Below, piece after piece: positions 54,646 to 63,772 of a DNA stretch of 64,000 nucleotides; the first letter of the stretch is position 1; every line of letters starts with the position of its first letter. Below the pieces are notes generated by a model. It was given only the letters and a program-made list of their open reading frames with translations. It had not been told where the DNA came from and ran no database searches. Origin of the DNA: an uncultured Candidatus Poseidoniales archaeon (lineage in GTDB: Archaea; Thermoplasmatota; Poseidoniia; Poseidoniales; Thalassarchaeaceae); NCBI GenBank assembly GCA_902511005.1, contig CABXDN010000002.1, positions 117,900 to 181,899 of the forward strand. The letters run 5' to 3'. The translations under genes and the position numbers were made by a program.

Positions 54646-56262
54646 TCAGTCTAATACTTTTGGAGAGGCAGATAATACTTCTTCACTACATCCTTCAGAA
54701 TATTGTTCGAAATTCTCGATAAACATCTGTGCTAGTAAATTCGCTACATTGTCGAATCTAGTTTTATCAGACCAAGTCTCTCTTGGTTGAAGTATCTCGT
54801 CCGGAACCCCTTCACAAGTAGTAGGGACTTCAAATCCGAACCTTTCATCTTCTACAAAGATTACATCATCTAAAGAACCGTCTAATGCAGCGTTTAGAAG
54901 AGCACGGGTCCATTTTATTCGAATCCTACTAGACTCTCCATATCCACCGGCTACCCAACCAGTATTGATTAGCCAACAGTTTGCGTCGTGATCTCGGATT
55001 TTGCTAGAAAGTAGATCTGCATATACGCTTGGATGCCTTGGCATAAATGGAGCACCAAAGCATGTAGAGAATGTTGCTTGGGGTTCGGTTATTCCTATTT
55101 CAGTACCTGCAACTTTAGCAGTATATCCTGAAATAAAATGATACGCGGCTTGCTCGGGAGTCAAACGTGAAAGTGGAGGAAGGACGCCGAATGCATCACA
55201 GGTCAGGAAAACAACATCCTTTGGATGACCTGCCATTGAATCAAGTGTACGATTCTCAATTGATTCAATCGGATAAGATCCCCGAGTATTTTGAGTTAGA
55301 GTTCCATCCTCAAAATTAGGTACACCATTTGCATCAAGAATAACGTTCTCTAATACTGACCCAGGCATCCTAGTTGTAGCAAAAATAGCAGGTTCATCTT
55401 CTTTTGAGAGCCCTATTAATTTAGCATAACATCCACCTTCGAAATTAAAAACACCATCATCAGACCAACCATGCTCGTCATCTCCGATTAATGCTCTTCC
55501 GGGGTCAGCTGAGAGTGTAGTTTTTCCAGTTCCAGAAAGACCAAAAAATAATGCTGAGTGATTATAATCGGTATTAGCAGAACAATGCATAGGAAGTAAT
55601 CCTTTAGCAGGTAGTATATGATTCATTATTGTGAATATTGCTTTTTTAATTTCTCCTGCATAGTGAGTACCTCCAATTATTACAAGACCTCTATCTAATG
55701 CGAGAATTACAAATACACCTGAATTAGTACCATCTTCTTTAGGATTAGCCATAAGTTCCGGGGCATGAAGAATGGTATATTCAGGTACATGATTTACCAG
55801 TTCACTGGGTTCACTTCTCACAAACATATTATGGAAAAATGAAGCATGCCACGCTTTCTCTGTAATTAAACGGACCGGCATAGAATATTTTTGGTCTGCT
55901 CCACAATGAGCATCTTTAACGAATAAGGCGTCTCTATTATCAAGATGATTTTGTACCTTGGCCAGCAATCTATCAAAAATCTCTGAAGAAGTTGATTTAT
56001 TCACTTCCCCCCACCATACATCATTAGCCAGACCTGATTCTTGAACAATGAAACGATCATTCGGTGAGCGGCCGGTTCTCTCACCTGTTGTTGCTAACAA
56101 TACTCCGTGAGTTGTGAGTGACGCCTCTCCTCTTTCTACGGCCATGCCATGGAGCTCTTTCCAATCTAAATTCCAGTGTACTGCGCCACTAGGGTTGAGG
56201 CCATGTGTTGCTAAGGGTGTGGCAAATTCGGATGGCGAAGGGCCCTTCGACGTCGTCTCCAT
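54646..56262 (-). CDS. pckA: Phosphoenolpyruvate carboxykinase (ATP)
   Basis: Oxaloacetate plus ATP to PEP and CO2, the entry step of gluconeogenesis. FVKDAHCGAD, the P-loop GLSGTGKTTLSADP (about 240), LIGDDEHGWSDDGVFNFEGGCYAK with the metal Asp, and GYTAKVAGTE are family hallmarks. 538 residues from ATG 56262; a TTG at 56274 is unnecessary. The ATP-type enzyme is bacterial in style; many archaea use the GTP type. Stops of maeB and pckA are 14 bp apart, joining malate and oxaloacetate use at one locus. The N-terminal coding region holds a 14-bp palindrome at 56236-56249. Confidence 0.95.
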   Translation of the reverse strand: METTSKGPSPSEFATPLATHGLNPSGAVHWNLDWKELHGMAVERGEASLTTHGVLLATTGERTGRSPNDRFIVQESGLANDVWWGEVNKSTSSEIFDRLLAKVQNHLDNRDALFVKDAHCGADQKYSMPVRLITEKAWHASFFHNMFVRSEPSELVNHVPEYTILHAPELMANPKEDGTNSGVFVILALDRGLVIIGGTHYAGEIKKAIFTIMNHILPAKGLLPMHCSANTDYNHSALFFGLSGTGKTTLSADPGRALIGDDEHGWSDDGVFNFEGGCYAKLIGLSKEDEPAIFATTRMPGSVLENVILDANGVPNFEDGTLTQNTRGSYPIESIENRTLDSMAGHPKDVVFLTCDAFGVLPPLSRLTPEQAAYHFISGYTAKVAGTEIGITEPQATFSTCFGAPFMPRHPSVYADLLSSKIRDHDANCWLINTGWVAGGYGESSRIRIKWTRALLNAALDGSLDDVIFVEDERFGFEVPTTCEGVPDEILQPRETWSDKTRFDNVANLLAQMFIENFEQYSEGCSEEVLSASPKVLD

Positions 56263-56380
56263 GCACTTTGACAATGTCAGTCGCTTTTCAATGATTACGG
56301 AGAGATATAGAAAATATAGAAAATTATCATAGATGATAAACGGGGATTAAATTATGTCATAAACACCTGTCAGAGAGACT

Positions 56381-59300
56381 GTGGGTGCCGACGACTCGGA
56401 TGATAATATCATTCGAAGAAGAGAATTTAAGATTAGTAATTCTATTCAATTAGAAGATATTATTATTCAAAATGATACGATTAAAGAGGCCGTAGTTTCA
56501 GAAAAAAAAGAAATAGATGAAGCCATTGGAGACATATTTGATCCTTTCTCCCAAGATAATGAAAATCTACCAGGGATTGTAAGGAAAGATGGAACTGTCG
56601 AAATACCTCCTGAAACTGATGTTGTTACTAATTTAGCTAAAGAAGGTGAAAGAAAAGTCAATTGGATTTTAATGGCATCAATGATTGTTATATTTTCTGC
56701 TCTAGGCATTGTTGCAGGCATAGCGTTAGATCCAATATTAGCCATTGTTTTATTGATTAGTCTGGCATTATTTGGATTCTATCTTGGAGAATTATGGATT
56801 CCAAAGAATAATTTACACTTGCTTGGAGTCACATGGATTATAATTTCAATGAAAGTCCTATATGGATTGGCTATTGAACTACAAAGATGGAATTTTATTA
56901 GTGTAGAATTTCTTGGTCTATTGTTACTAACACTTGTTGGCCTGAATGTTTATCTCTCTTACCGCCATAATTCTGATGCTATTGCTGCACAGTCTACTCT
57001 TATTTTATTAGTAATCGGTTCAGCAACTGGCTATAGTTTTGGAGAAATCGGGATAGCATTAATGATTCTACTTGCCGCTATTCTAGTACATGGATTAGCG
57101 ATTCATAGAAACTCTGGAAATTTGGCAGCATTGGGTATAGCATCGACTAATTTATGGATAGGAATGCACGCATTGACTAGTGGATTTAGTGTTGGTCCAT
57201 TGACCATTCTCCCATTAGAAATACCATTACTTTTGTTCATATTAATTATGATAATAACTGGAATAAATGCGAGTATGGCAGCAAGGTTTGCGATAGATGA
57301 AAATTGGTTCTCAAAGGCATTCAAGGCCTTGGGATTAGGCAAACCAGGATTATGGGGTGTTTCTATTTCTTTAGGCATGGTTGGTGCCCTGATGGCAGTA
57401 GGTGCGAATCGTGAAGAATTGGGATATGCCATTGGTTTAATCTCAATTCTAGTTTCATCATTTGGTGGTTCTTATTTAGTAGTCAGAGGAGTAGACGCAA
57501 AAAGGGTAATACAGCCTTTATTGATTTCAGGGATATTCCTTACCATTCTTCTAGTAACCAATGAAACGTGGGAAATGTTACCATTTGATTCTTATGAATT
57601 ATTTGCAGTACTTGGAATAATCGTAACTGCCTTTGTAATGCTTAGAGATCAAAAATCAGTGACCGATCGAGTGCTATGGACCGGTTCGGTTGCCATACTA
57701 ATATTACTTGTTATCATGATACCAGCCGAGCCCTCAGATAATTTCTGTATCTCTAATTGCCAAGCAGGAGATGGAGGATTTTTACTGTTGTCTGCATTAA
57801 CAATTATACATATTGGAACTGCTATTTTAGCAATAAAAAGAGAAGCTTCTGCTCTAGCAGGGGTTACAGTAATTTTGCCTTGGTCGTGGGTAATTATTGA
57901 AGAAATAATTGAAGAGTCGATAAGAACCCTAATTGTGGCTAATAGCGGCACTGATCCTGGATCTATTATCCACATAGATCCCTTACCGCTCTTTGGTTAC
58001 TTTGCCATCGCTTCCATATTAATGGCAATAGTTAATTTTAAACTTGGAAAAGATGGCGTAAATATAGCATCACAATTCCTAGGATTAACAGAAGTTTCTG
58101 CTTCAATAAGAGACTCGGGGTTACTACAACTTTGGAGTATTGGATTATGGTTGCCAATTACTGCAGTTATTTTTATGTCGAAATTCGGGGGATTCACTGC
58201 ATTGACTCTTCTGGGGATTTATGCATTAATTGTAATAATTCATATGATCTCAGAGATTACAGATAAGAGAATTGGTAATGCATCAATTATGTTGGCGATT
58301 ATTTCATCAGGATTATTAATACTACAATGGCAATATGGTATTGAAGAAGGTTTCATGGTGATTTATTCTATTGTCGCAATAGTATTACTTATTCGAAATA
58401 ATGGTTCTAATGAAGCGGTCTATTCTATCGGAATGTCATTATTAGCTGTGCCAATGTTGATTAGTTTAGTATCAAGAAAGTCCAATCAACTAATAGATAC
58501 AGAATTAATACCAAGTCTAGGGATTGCTAAAGTCTCTATGTTATGTACTGCGTTATTGGTTATGATATATCTATCAAAGGCTGCAAAAATGGAGAAACTT
58601 CTGAGTCCCGCTCTAGCATCACTTTGGTTACTAACAGTTAATATTGCTCTAGTATACAAAGAAGGTGAATTTTATGAAATTCTAATTGCTTTGGCCATGT
58701 TTGCAGTTAGTACAATTTGGCTGGTAGGAAATGGGGAAGTAAGAAGAGAAATAAAAAGCATTACAAAGAAAAATTCATTGAAAGAATTAGCAAAAAAAGA
58801 ATCAATTGAAAGAAATACATCAATAGGAAATGTTACTAGTTTCAATCCCAAATTGGTAGAATTAAAGAACAAAAGAAAGAAGAAAAGAGAAATGGAAGAA
58901 ACGGAGAATATTGAAGATTTATATCTTACTGATGCAACTCATAGACCAGTAATAATAATCTTAGTACTTGGATTAGTTATAGCAAGTTCTACTATCATTA
59001 GTTTCATCGGAGGAACTAATCATTTAGTTCTATTAAGTACAGGTATTTTTATCTCAATATTAGTATTAATAACACGAAAACGTACAAAAAATCTTGAATT
59101 AGAGCTGCCTCATTTTTTAGGTATAGAAATGCCTATTGCTATTTCAATAGCGGGAATCATATTAGTCCAAGTTTCAGGGCACTTAGCAGCAGGCAGTAGT
59201 AATTTAAAGTTATTAGATATGGCGATAATGGTTTTACTAGTAATGTCATTTTGTATTATTTCGTTGATCAATCAAAGGAATCTTTTAGACAGAATACTAA

Positions 59301-60112
59301 TTGCTATTGATTGGTTTATTATTCCAATATTAATAGGAAGGATTATTGGAACTATTCTGTATGAATCTTTACCGGCACCATTTACAGTTAATCCTACAAA
59401 AGGAGACCAGATAGAATGGATATTACCATGGACTATTTTAGAAACACTACTTATTTTGTCGATTATTATTATTGCATGGATAGAGACTAAAAAATCGGAG
59501 AAAAAAAGAGTGCCAACAACGAATAATTCTCTGAGGGCTTTAGCAATAGTTTTCATCTCCACAGGACCAGCAGGGTTTCTAGCAATAATATTAGCAATAT
59601 ACCATACAATCAAGAACCAACAAACAGTAGAATTTGGTCTAGCGATACCCGCGATATTACTCTCAGTAGTTTCCTTATCTAATTGGATCGGTTCACTACG
59701 AGGAATTGTTGATGAACTCACATTAATATTAGGGGGTATTTTACTAATCCTATGCATATTGACTGTCCCTCTCAAGAAAGAAAAATGGACTATGACTTTG
59801 GTAACGGACTCGCATCTATTACTCTACTCGGGATTACTATTGACGGGAACTTTTACAACTCTTTATCTTCCAATTGTTCTAATAAGTCTGTCAACTACTG
59901 TTTGGATTATTGGAATTATGCAACTAAGGAGAATTTTACGTATCTTAGGCTTATTTGATCTTATTATTGCCATATTAGCCTCTCTAATGATACTAGGTGC
60001 ACAAATGCTTGAACCAATAACATTACTAATTTCATTAATTGTTTTAGCGATTGAATTAGGACTTGTTGCATGGCTATCGCTCTCGAATGAAGAGGAAATT
60101 GTAAAAGATTAA
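56381..60112 (+). CDS. Very large polytopic membrane protein, unknown function
   Basis: 1243 residues. After about 85 cytoplasmic acidic residues it has roughly 35 hydrophobic helices in two blocks (about 90-795 and 865-1235), separated by one highly charged cytoplasmic loop (about 800-860; NSLKELAKKESIERN, KNKRKKKREMEE). No conserved charged residues typical of transporters and no domain recognised; it has the look of DUF2157/DUF2339-type bacterial proteins, which is only a resemblance. The start is GTG 56381. Pck diverges upstream and the FKBP protein follows. Confidence 0.7.
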   Translation: MGADDSDDNIIRRREFKISNSIQLEDIIIQNDTIKEAVVSEKKEIDEAIGDIFDPFSQDNENLPGIVRKDGTVEIPPETDVVTNLAKEGERKVNWILMASMIVIFSALGIVAGIALDPILAIVLLISLALFGFYLGELWIPKNNLHLLGVTWIIISMKVLYGLAIELQRWNFISVEFLGLLLLTLVGLNVYLSYRHNSDAIAAQSTLILLVIGSATGYSFGEIGIALMILLAAILVHGLAIHRNSGNLAALGIASTNLWIGMHALTSGFSVGPLTILPLEIPLLLFILIMIITGINASMAARFAIDENWFSKAFKALGLGKPGLWGVSISLGMVGALMAVGANREELGYAIGLISILVSSFGGSYLVVRGVDAKRVIQPLLISGIFLTILLVTNETWEMLPFDSYELFAVLGIIVTAFVMLRDQKSVTDRVLWTGSVAILILLVIMIPAEPSDNFCISNCQAGDGGFLLLSALTIIHIGTAILAIKREASALAGVTVILPWSWVIIEEIIEESIRTLIVANSGTDPGSIIHIDPLPLFGYFAIASILMAIVNFKLGKDGVNIASQFLGLTEVSASIRDSGLLQLWSIGLWLPITAVIFMSKFGGFTALTLLGIYALIVIIHMISEITDKRIGNASIMLAIISSGLLILQWQYGIEEGFMVIYSIVAIVLLIRNNGSNEAVYSIGMSLLAVPMLISLVSRKSNQLIDTELIPSLGIAKVSMLCTALLVMIYLSKAAKMEKLLSPALASLWLLTVNIALVYKEGEFYEILIALAMFAVSTIWLVGNGEVRREIKSITKKNSLKELAKKESIERNTSIGNVTSFNPKLVELKNKRKKKREMEETENIEDLYLTDATHRPVIIILVLGLVIASSTIISFIGGTNHLVLLSTGIFISILVLITRKRTKNLELELPHFLGIEMPIAISIAGIILVQVSGHLAAGSSNLKLLDMAIMVLLVMSFCIISLINQRNLLDRILIAIDWFIIPILIGRIIGTILYESLPAPFTVNPTKGDQIEWILPWTILETLLILSIIIIAWIETKKSEKKRVPTTNNSLRALAIVFISTGPAGFLAIILAIYHTIKNQQTVEFGLAIPAILLSVVSLSNWIGSLRGIVDELTLILGGILLILCILTVPLKKEKWTMTLVTDSHLLLYSGLLLTGTFTTLYLPIVLISLSTTVWIIGIMQLRRILRILGLFDLIIAILASLMILGAQMLEPITLLISLIVLAIELGLVAWLSLSNEEEIVKD

Positions 60113-60146
60113 TTAAATTAGTGATTTTCGTTGTACTAAGAGTAAT

Positions 60147-60160
60147 TTTATACTATAATA
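60147..60160 (+). promoter_or_regulatory. TATA box before the FKBP gene
   Basis: TTTATACTATAATA predicts initiation near 60175-60185. This rules against the in-frame GTG at 60164 as start, which would lie upstream of the transcript, and supports GTG 60224 or ATG 60296. Confidence 0.5.
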
Positions 60161-60223
60161 TGTGTGTGTTTTTTACTAACGATATATGCTAACCTTGATG
60201 ACGGGCGGGCCCGACAAAGCACT

Positions 60224-61183
60224 GTGACGAGGTCTTGGATAGCCGATACATCGGAGGAAATTGAACATCCCCCTATACCTATCGGGTTGAATGAAATGAC
60301 TGTCCCCCGAACCATGATTATACTCTCATTTGCTACAATCTTCATGATTATTTTGTCATCTGTATGGCTAGCTATCGCAGCATTTCAATTTCAAGATGAT
60401 TTAGAAGAATTATTTCCTCCTACCGGAGTAACTGAGGCGGATCTAAAGAATGAAGGCAGGTGGTCATGGGAACTTGATTTACTGTTCGATACTTGTGACT
60501 CGAGATTAGATGATTGGGAGTGGCCCGAATCATTAGCTGAACAAGATGATTATTTTCTCTATCCTGGAGAATTAAAGTGTGATTGGGAACATCAAGGAAA
60601 TGGAGATAGGGCGAGTATTGTGATATACAATAGAGGAAATACGACAATCGACTTAATTCTTGAAATAATAGGAGGAGGGGTAGAGTTTACTAATGAAGGG
60701 AGTTCAAATCTACTATTGAATGGCCTAGAAGGTAATAGTACAGAGATTATTGAAATATCATTGACTGAAGATGTTACTGAAAAAGATATCAAAATCACAG
60801 CAACTCATGTTGAATTTAATCCAGTTTCTATGGTTAATTTAGATGTTCATTTATTCAAAGGCCCTGATGAGAGGCCTTTGCACATAAGTGATGGCGATAA
60901 TATTCAGGTTCACTACGTACTATGGGATGCGGATACTGGAGAACAATTAGATGAAGGAGATTTACCAGTTCAGGGAGGTGACGATTCCAGATATATCAAA
61001 GGATTTGGCTGGGCGGTTATTGGATTGGATATTGCTGAAGATAGGGGGTTCGTGCAAGATACAGGAACAACACATACTGTATTATTACCTCCTCCAATTG
61101 CATATGGCAATAATGAGGGTCACGAATTAGAAAATACATGGTTAAGATTTGAAGTTAAGATTGACAGAGCGCTTAACACATAG
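60224..61183 (+). CDS. Membrane-anchored FKBP-type peptidyl-prolyl isomerase-like protein
   Basis: About 319 residues: a short cytoplasmic end, one membrane helix (MIILSFATIFMIILSSVWLAI), an outer beta-rich region of about 150 residues, and a C-terminal FKBP-like domain: DGDNIQVHYVLWDADTGEQ, YIKGFGWAVIGLDI, TVLLPPPIAYGNNEGHELEN, WLRFEVKI. The PPIAYG and TWLRFEV strings are typical of FKBPs, but the aromatic pocket is only partly kept (for example Ile/Val in place of the usual Phe/Trp), so catalysis is unsure. It may assist folding of secreted proteins. Start uncertain: GTG 60224 chosen, ATG 60296 possible. The methyltransferase follows 18 bp later. Confidence 0.7.
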   Translation: MTRSWIADTSEEIEHPPIPIGLNEMTVPRTMIILSFATIFMIILSSVWLAIAAFQFQDDLEELFPPTGVTEADLKNEGRWSWELDLLFDTCDSRLDDWEWPESLAEQDDYFLYPGELKCDWEHQGNGDRASIVIYNRGNTTIDLILEIIGGGVEFTNEGSSNLLLNGLEGNSTEIIEISLTEDVTEKDIKITATHVEFNPVSMVNLDVHLFKGPDERPLHISDGDNIQVHYVLWDADTGEQLDEGDLPVQGGDDSRYIKGFGWAVIGLDIAEDRGFVQDTGTTHTVLLPPPIAYGNNEGHELENTWLRFEVKIDRALNT

Positions 61184-61201
61184 TAGTAGAGAGATGATTG
61201 C

Positions 61202-62506
61202 ATGTCCGAAAATAACAAACATACGGCATTAATACCGTCAAAAAATATAGCCGATGAGGCGGGAAAACGCAATACTCCGAAGTCAGCGAGGAAAGGGGAG
61301 CCTCCGTTACATATGACTGAAGATATGCGGAGGTTGTCAACTCCTTGGTCAATATCAATGGCGAGGGCAAAACAAATTGAAACCTCTGATTTACCAGCAG
61401 GAGTGATTTTAGATGCTGCTGCAGGTTCTGGTGCACAGTTAATTGCACTAGCCACTGAATTGAAAAGACCGGCCCTGGGTATCGAGCTAGATGGAAATAT
61501 TGCTGTTCTATGTGCTGCGAATATGCATGTAGCCTCTGACGGAGAAGAAATACAGAGAACATTAGATCGAGTTATTATTGGAGACGGCAGTGATGCCGAA
61601 GGAGCCATTACTACCTATTGGAATAGTTTGAGAAAATCGGGTACGAGGGCTCATCCGCCTATTGCAATGTTACACCTAGATCCTGCAAGGCCAAGAGATG
61701 CACAAAATCATCATATCGATGAAATGAAACCTTCATTAAAATCAGTTCTTAGTTCTTGGAATGAGTATTTACAGGCTGGACCTAGGGGCCCTGCCGTTTT
61801 GTTGGACTTATCGCCGAGATTAGGGGAGGAGCAACAAATGATGGTTGAGGCAGTTGTTGAAACTATTTTCCCGGGAGTCCCGAAAACTTGGGAATGGTTG
61901 AGTCAAGGAGGAGGGCGGATAGATAGATTATCTCTCTGGATAGGTGCTATTTCTTCGAAAGAAGATAGAAGATGTATAAGGATGGGGTCGAAGAATATCT
62001 TAGCTAAGATAGAAGGTAGTAGTTCCTCTTCTAAAATTGAAAGCCTGAATAAACCACCACCATTTGGGGCTTATATTTCAATTATAGATCCTGCTTTGAT
62101 ACAGAGTGGACTACAAGAAAAATGGCTAAGTAAAGCCTTGAAGCCAAACTGTGGCCACTCATGGCTTAGGCTGAAAGGAAGAAGGCCTATACTAATACAT
62201 ACAGATCCTTTGAACGAAGATGATGAGATAGAAGGTTTTGTAGTAAGTACTGGAGAAATCATACAACATAGACTTACGCCTCCAGAGTTGCATTCGATTG
62301 ATCAAGTAGCTAGTGCTGCTTCAAGGAATAATATTGGAAAAATAACTCTTAGGTGCTCTTTAGATCCTGAAACACAACCAACTCTGCAACGTCGTCTAGA
62401 TAAAGCGCTTCGAGAAGTAGATGGTTCGAAAGCTTTCATGATTGATGTTGATTTAGAACGTGGTACTGGCAGTCATAAATTGTATATTATCTGTAAAGAA
62501 TCATGA
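61202..62506 (+). CDS. Class I SAM methyltransferase with THUMP-like end
   Basis: 434 residues. ILDAAAGSGAQLIALATEL and ALGIELDGNIAVLCAANM form the SAM site; HLDPARPRDAQNHH is the DPAR motif IV of a methyltransferase group with a C-terminal THUMP-like domain, here about residues 300-434 (GEIIQHRLTPPELHSIDQ, RRLDKALREVDGSKAFMID). Substrate unknown, possibly rRNA or tRNA. It lies directly ahead of the uS13 operon, and the promoter region of that operon starts 11 bp after its stop. Confidence 0.75.
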   Translation: MSENNKHTALIPSKNIADEAGKRNTPKSARKGEPPLHMTEDMRRLSTPWSISMARAKQIETSDLPAGVILDAAAGSGAQLIALATELKRPALGIELDGNIAVLCAANMHVASDGEEIQRTLDRVIIGDGSDAEGAITTYWNSLRKSGTRAHPPIAMLHLDPARPRDAQNHHIDEMKPSLKSVLSSWNEYLQAGPRGPAVLLDLSPRLGEEQQMMVEAVVETIFPGVPKTWEWLSQGGGRIDRLSLWIGAISSKEDRRCIRMGSKNILAKIEGSSSSSKIESLNKPPPFGAYISIIDPALIQSGLQEKWLSKALKPNCGHSWLRLKGRRPILIHTDPLNEDDEIEGFVVSTGEIIQHRLTPPELHSIDQVASAASRNNIGKITLRCSLDPETQPTLQRRLDKALREVDGSKAFMIDVDLERGTGSHKLYIICKES

Positions 62507-62520
62507 AAAAAATGAAAAAA

Positions 62521-62598
62521 CGCTATCTAAATCTAGCGGGTGGGTTGAAATAGGGCAGGTAAGTCGCGAGGATGCCGTAAAGGCCACTGGAAACAGTG
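62521..62598 (+). promoter_or_regulatory. Structured leader of the uS13-uS4-uS11 operon
   Basis: The 111-bp spacer contains CGCTA/TAGCG (62521-62538) and CACTG-GAAA-CAGTG (62585-62598), a stem capped by a GNRA tetraloop, followed by GGGAGGA 11 bases before the ATG at 62618. Leaders of ribosomal operons are often folded for autoregulation by one of their proteins; that role is inference. Confidence 0.4.
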
Positions 62599-62617
62599 AA
62601 CACGGGAGGACCGTAGA

Positions 62618-63082
62618 ATGAGTAAAGAAAAACAAGAGATTGGAGATGACTTCTCCTATATTATCAGAATGGCTGACAGCGACATAGATGGATTGAAACC
62701 AATAGCAATAGGACTTGCATCGGTTAAAGGCATAGGAGTCCGTACATCTCAGCAACTATGCAGACTAGCAAACATCGATGGAACAAAGCTTGGAGGTCAT
62801 CTAGAAGATGACGAACAAAATAGGCTTAGGGAAACTATTGATGGGTATGCAACTAATGTCCCATGGTGGTTAGTTAATCGTCAAAGAGATTTGGAATCAA
62901 ATGAGGATGCTCATCTTGTAGCAATGGATGTTAGAATGACTCGTGACGACGATATTTCACGTCTAGCTGGTATGAAAACATATCGTGGATTAAGACATAG
63001 AAGTGGTCACAAAGTTCGGGGTCAGAGGCTCCGAAGTAATGGAAGAAGTGGTACTGCACTCGGTGTGCAGAGGAAGAAGTGA
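62618..63082 (+). CDS. rps13: Small ribosomal subunit protein uS13
   Basis: 30S head protein contacting the 50S bridge B1. ALASVKGIGVRTSQQLC-type helix-two-turn-helix, MKTYRGLRHRSGHKVRGQR and the basic tail match archaeal S13. 154 residues. First gene of the conserved archaeal uS13-uS4-uS11 cluster. Confidence 0.96.
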   Translation: MSKEKQEIGDDFSYIIRMADSDIDGLKPIAIGLASVKGIGVRTSQQLCRLANIDGTKLGGHLEDDEQNRLRETIDGYATNVPWWLVNRQRDLESNEDAHLVAMDVRMTRDDDISRLAGMKTYRGLRHRSGHKVRGQRLRSNGRSGTALGVQRKK

Positions 63083-63091
63083 GGTGAGATT

Positions 63092-63772
63092 ATGGGAGAT
63101 CCTAAATTTGCACGTTCAAAAACACAAACACCTACTCATCCATGGAAACAGGCACGTATTGATGAAGAGCACGCTTTGAAAGAAAAATATGGCCTGAAGA
63201 AAGTTGGAGGAATGAAAGAGATTTGGAGAGAAAAATCTTCACTTCGAAGACACAGAAATCAGGCAATGAAGTTAATTGGAAGAGTAGATACTTCTGAAGG
63301 ACATTTTGCTAGAGAGAAAACCGATTTAGTTAATTCATTATGTCGACAAGGTTTACTTGTAGAAGGCGCGAACATAGACGACGTTCTTCAAATAAATGTC
63401 GAACATATGCTTTCTAGAAGATTACAGTCAGTAGTTTACTACAGAGGGTTAGCGCCGACCATGCGAGCTGCTAGGAATATGATCGTACATGGGCACATCT
63501 CAATAGGAGAACAAAAAATGACTGTACCTGGTTATCATATCAGAAAGCATGAAGAAGAAAATTTGAATTATTCTTCTAACTCAGTTTATAATGATCCTAA
63601 CCATCCTTTCAGATTAGAAATGGAAAAATTAAGATTAACTATGGTTACCGATGAAGAGCCTGAAGAAGTTGGAGGCCCTAAGGCTGCCACTCAGGATTTC
63701 GTTGAACAAATCAAGAAGGATGCTGAAGACGCTCCTAAAATCGAAGAAACAATTCCTAAGGAGGGTAACTGA
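63092..63772 (+). CDS. rps4: Small ribosomal subunit protein uS4
   Basis: Primary 30S assembly protein. LKEKYGLKKVGGMKEIW and the S4 RNA-binding domain (RRLQSVVYYRGLAPTMRAARNMIVHGHI) are archaeal in type. 226 residues with an acidic tail of about 35 residues (EDAPKIEETIPKEGN) that extends beyond the usual end. GAGGTGAGATT precedes the ATG. Confidence 0.96.
   Translation: MGDPKFARSKTQTPTHPWKQARIDEEHALKEKYGLKKVGGMKEIWREKSSLRRHRNQAMKLIGRVDTSEGHFAREKTDLVNSLCRQGLLVEGANIDDVLQINVEHMLSRRLQSVVYYRGLAPTMRAARNMIVHGHISIGEQKMTVPGYHIRKHEEENLNYSSNSVYNDPNHPFRLEMEKLRLTMVTDEEPEEVGGPKAATQDFVEQIKKDAEDAPKIEETIPKEGN

Noticed and set aside
60164-60223. N-terminal extension of the FKBP protein from GTG 60164
   Set aside because: The codon is directly at the TATA box and would lie upstream of the expected transcript start.
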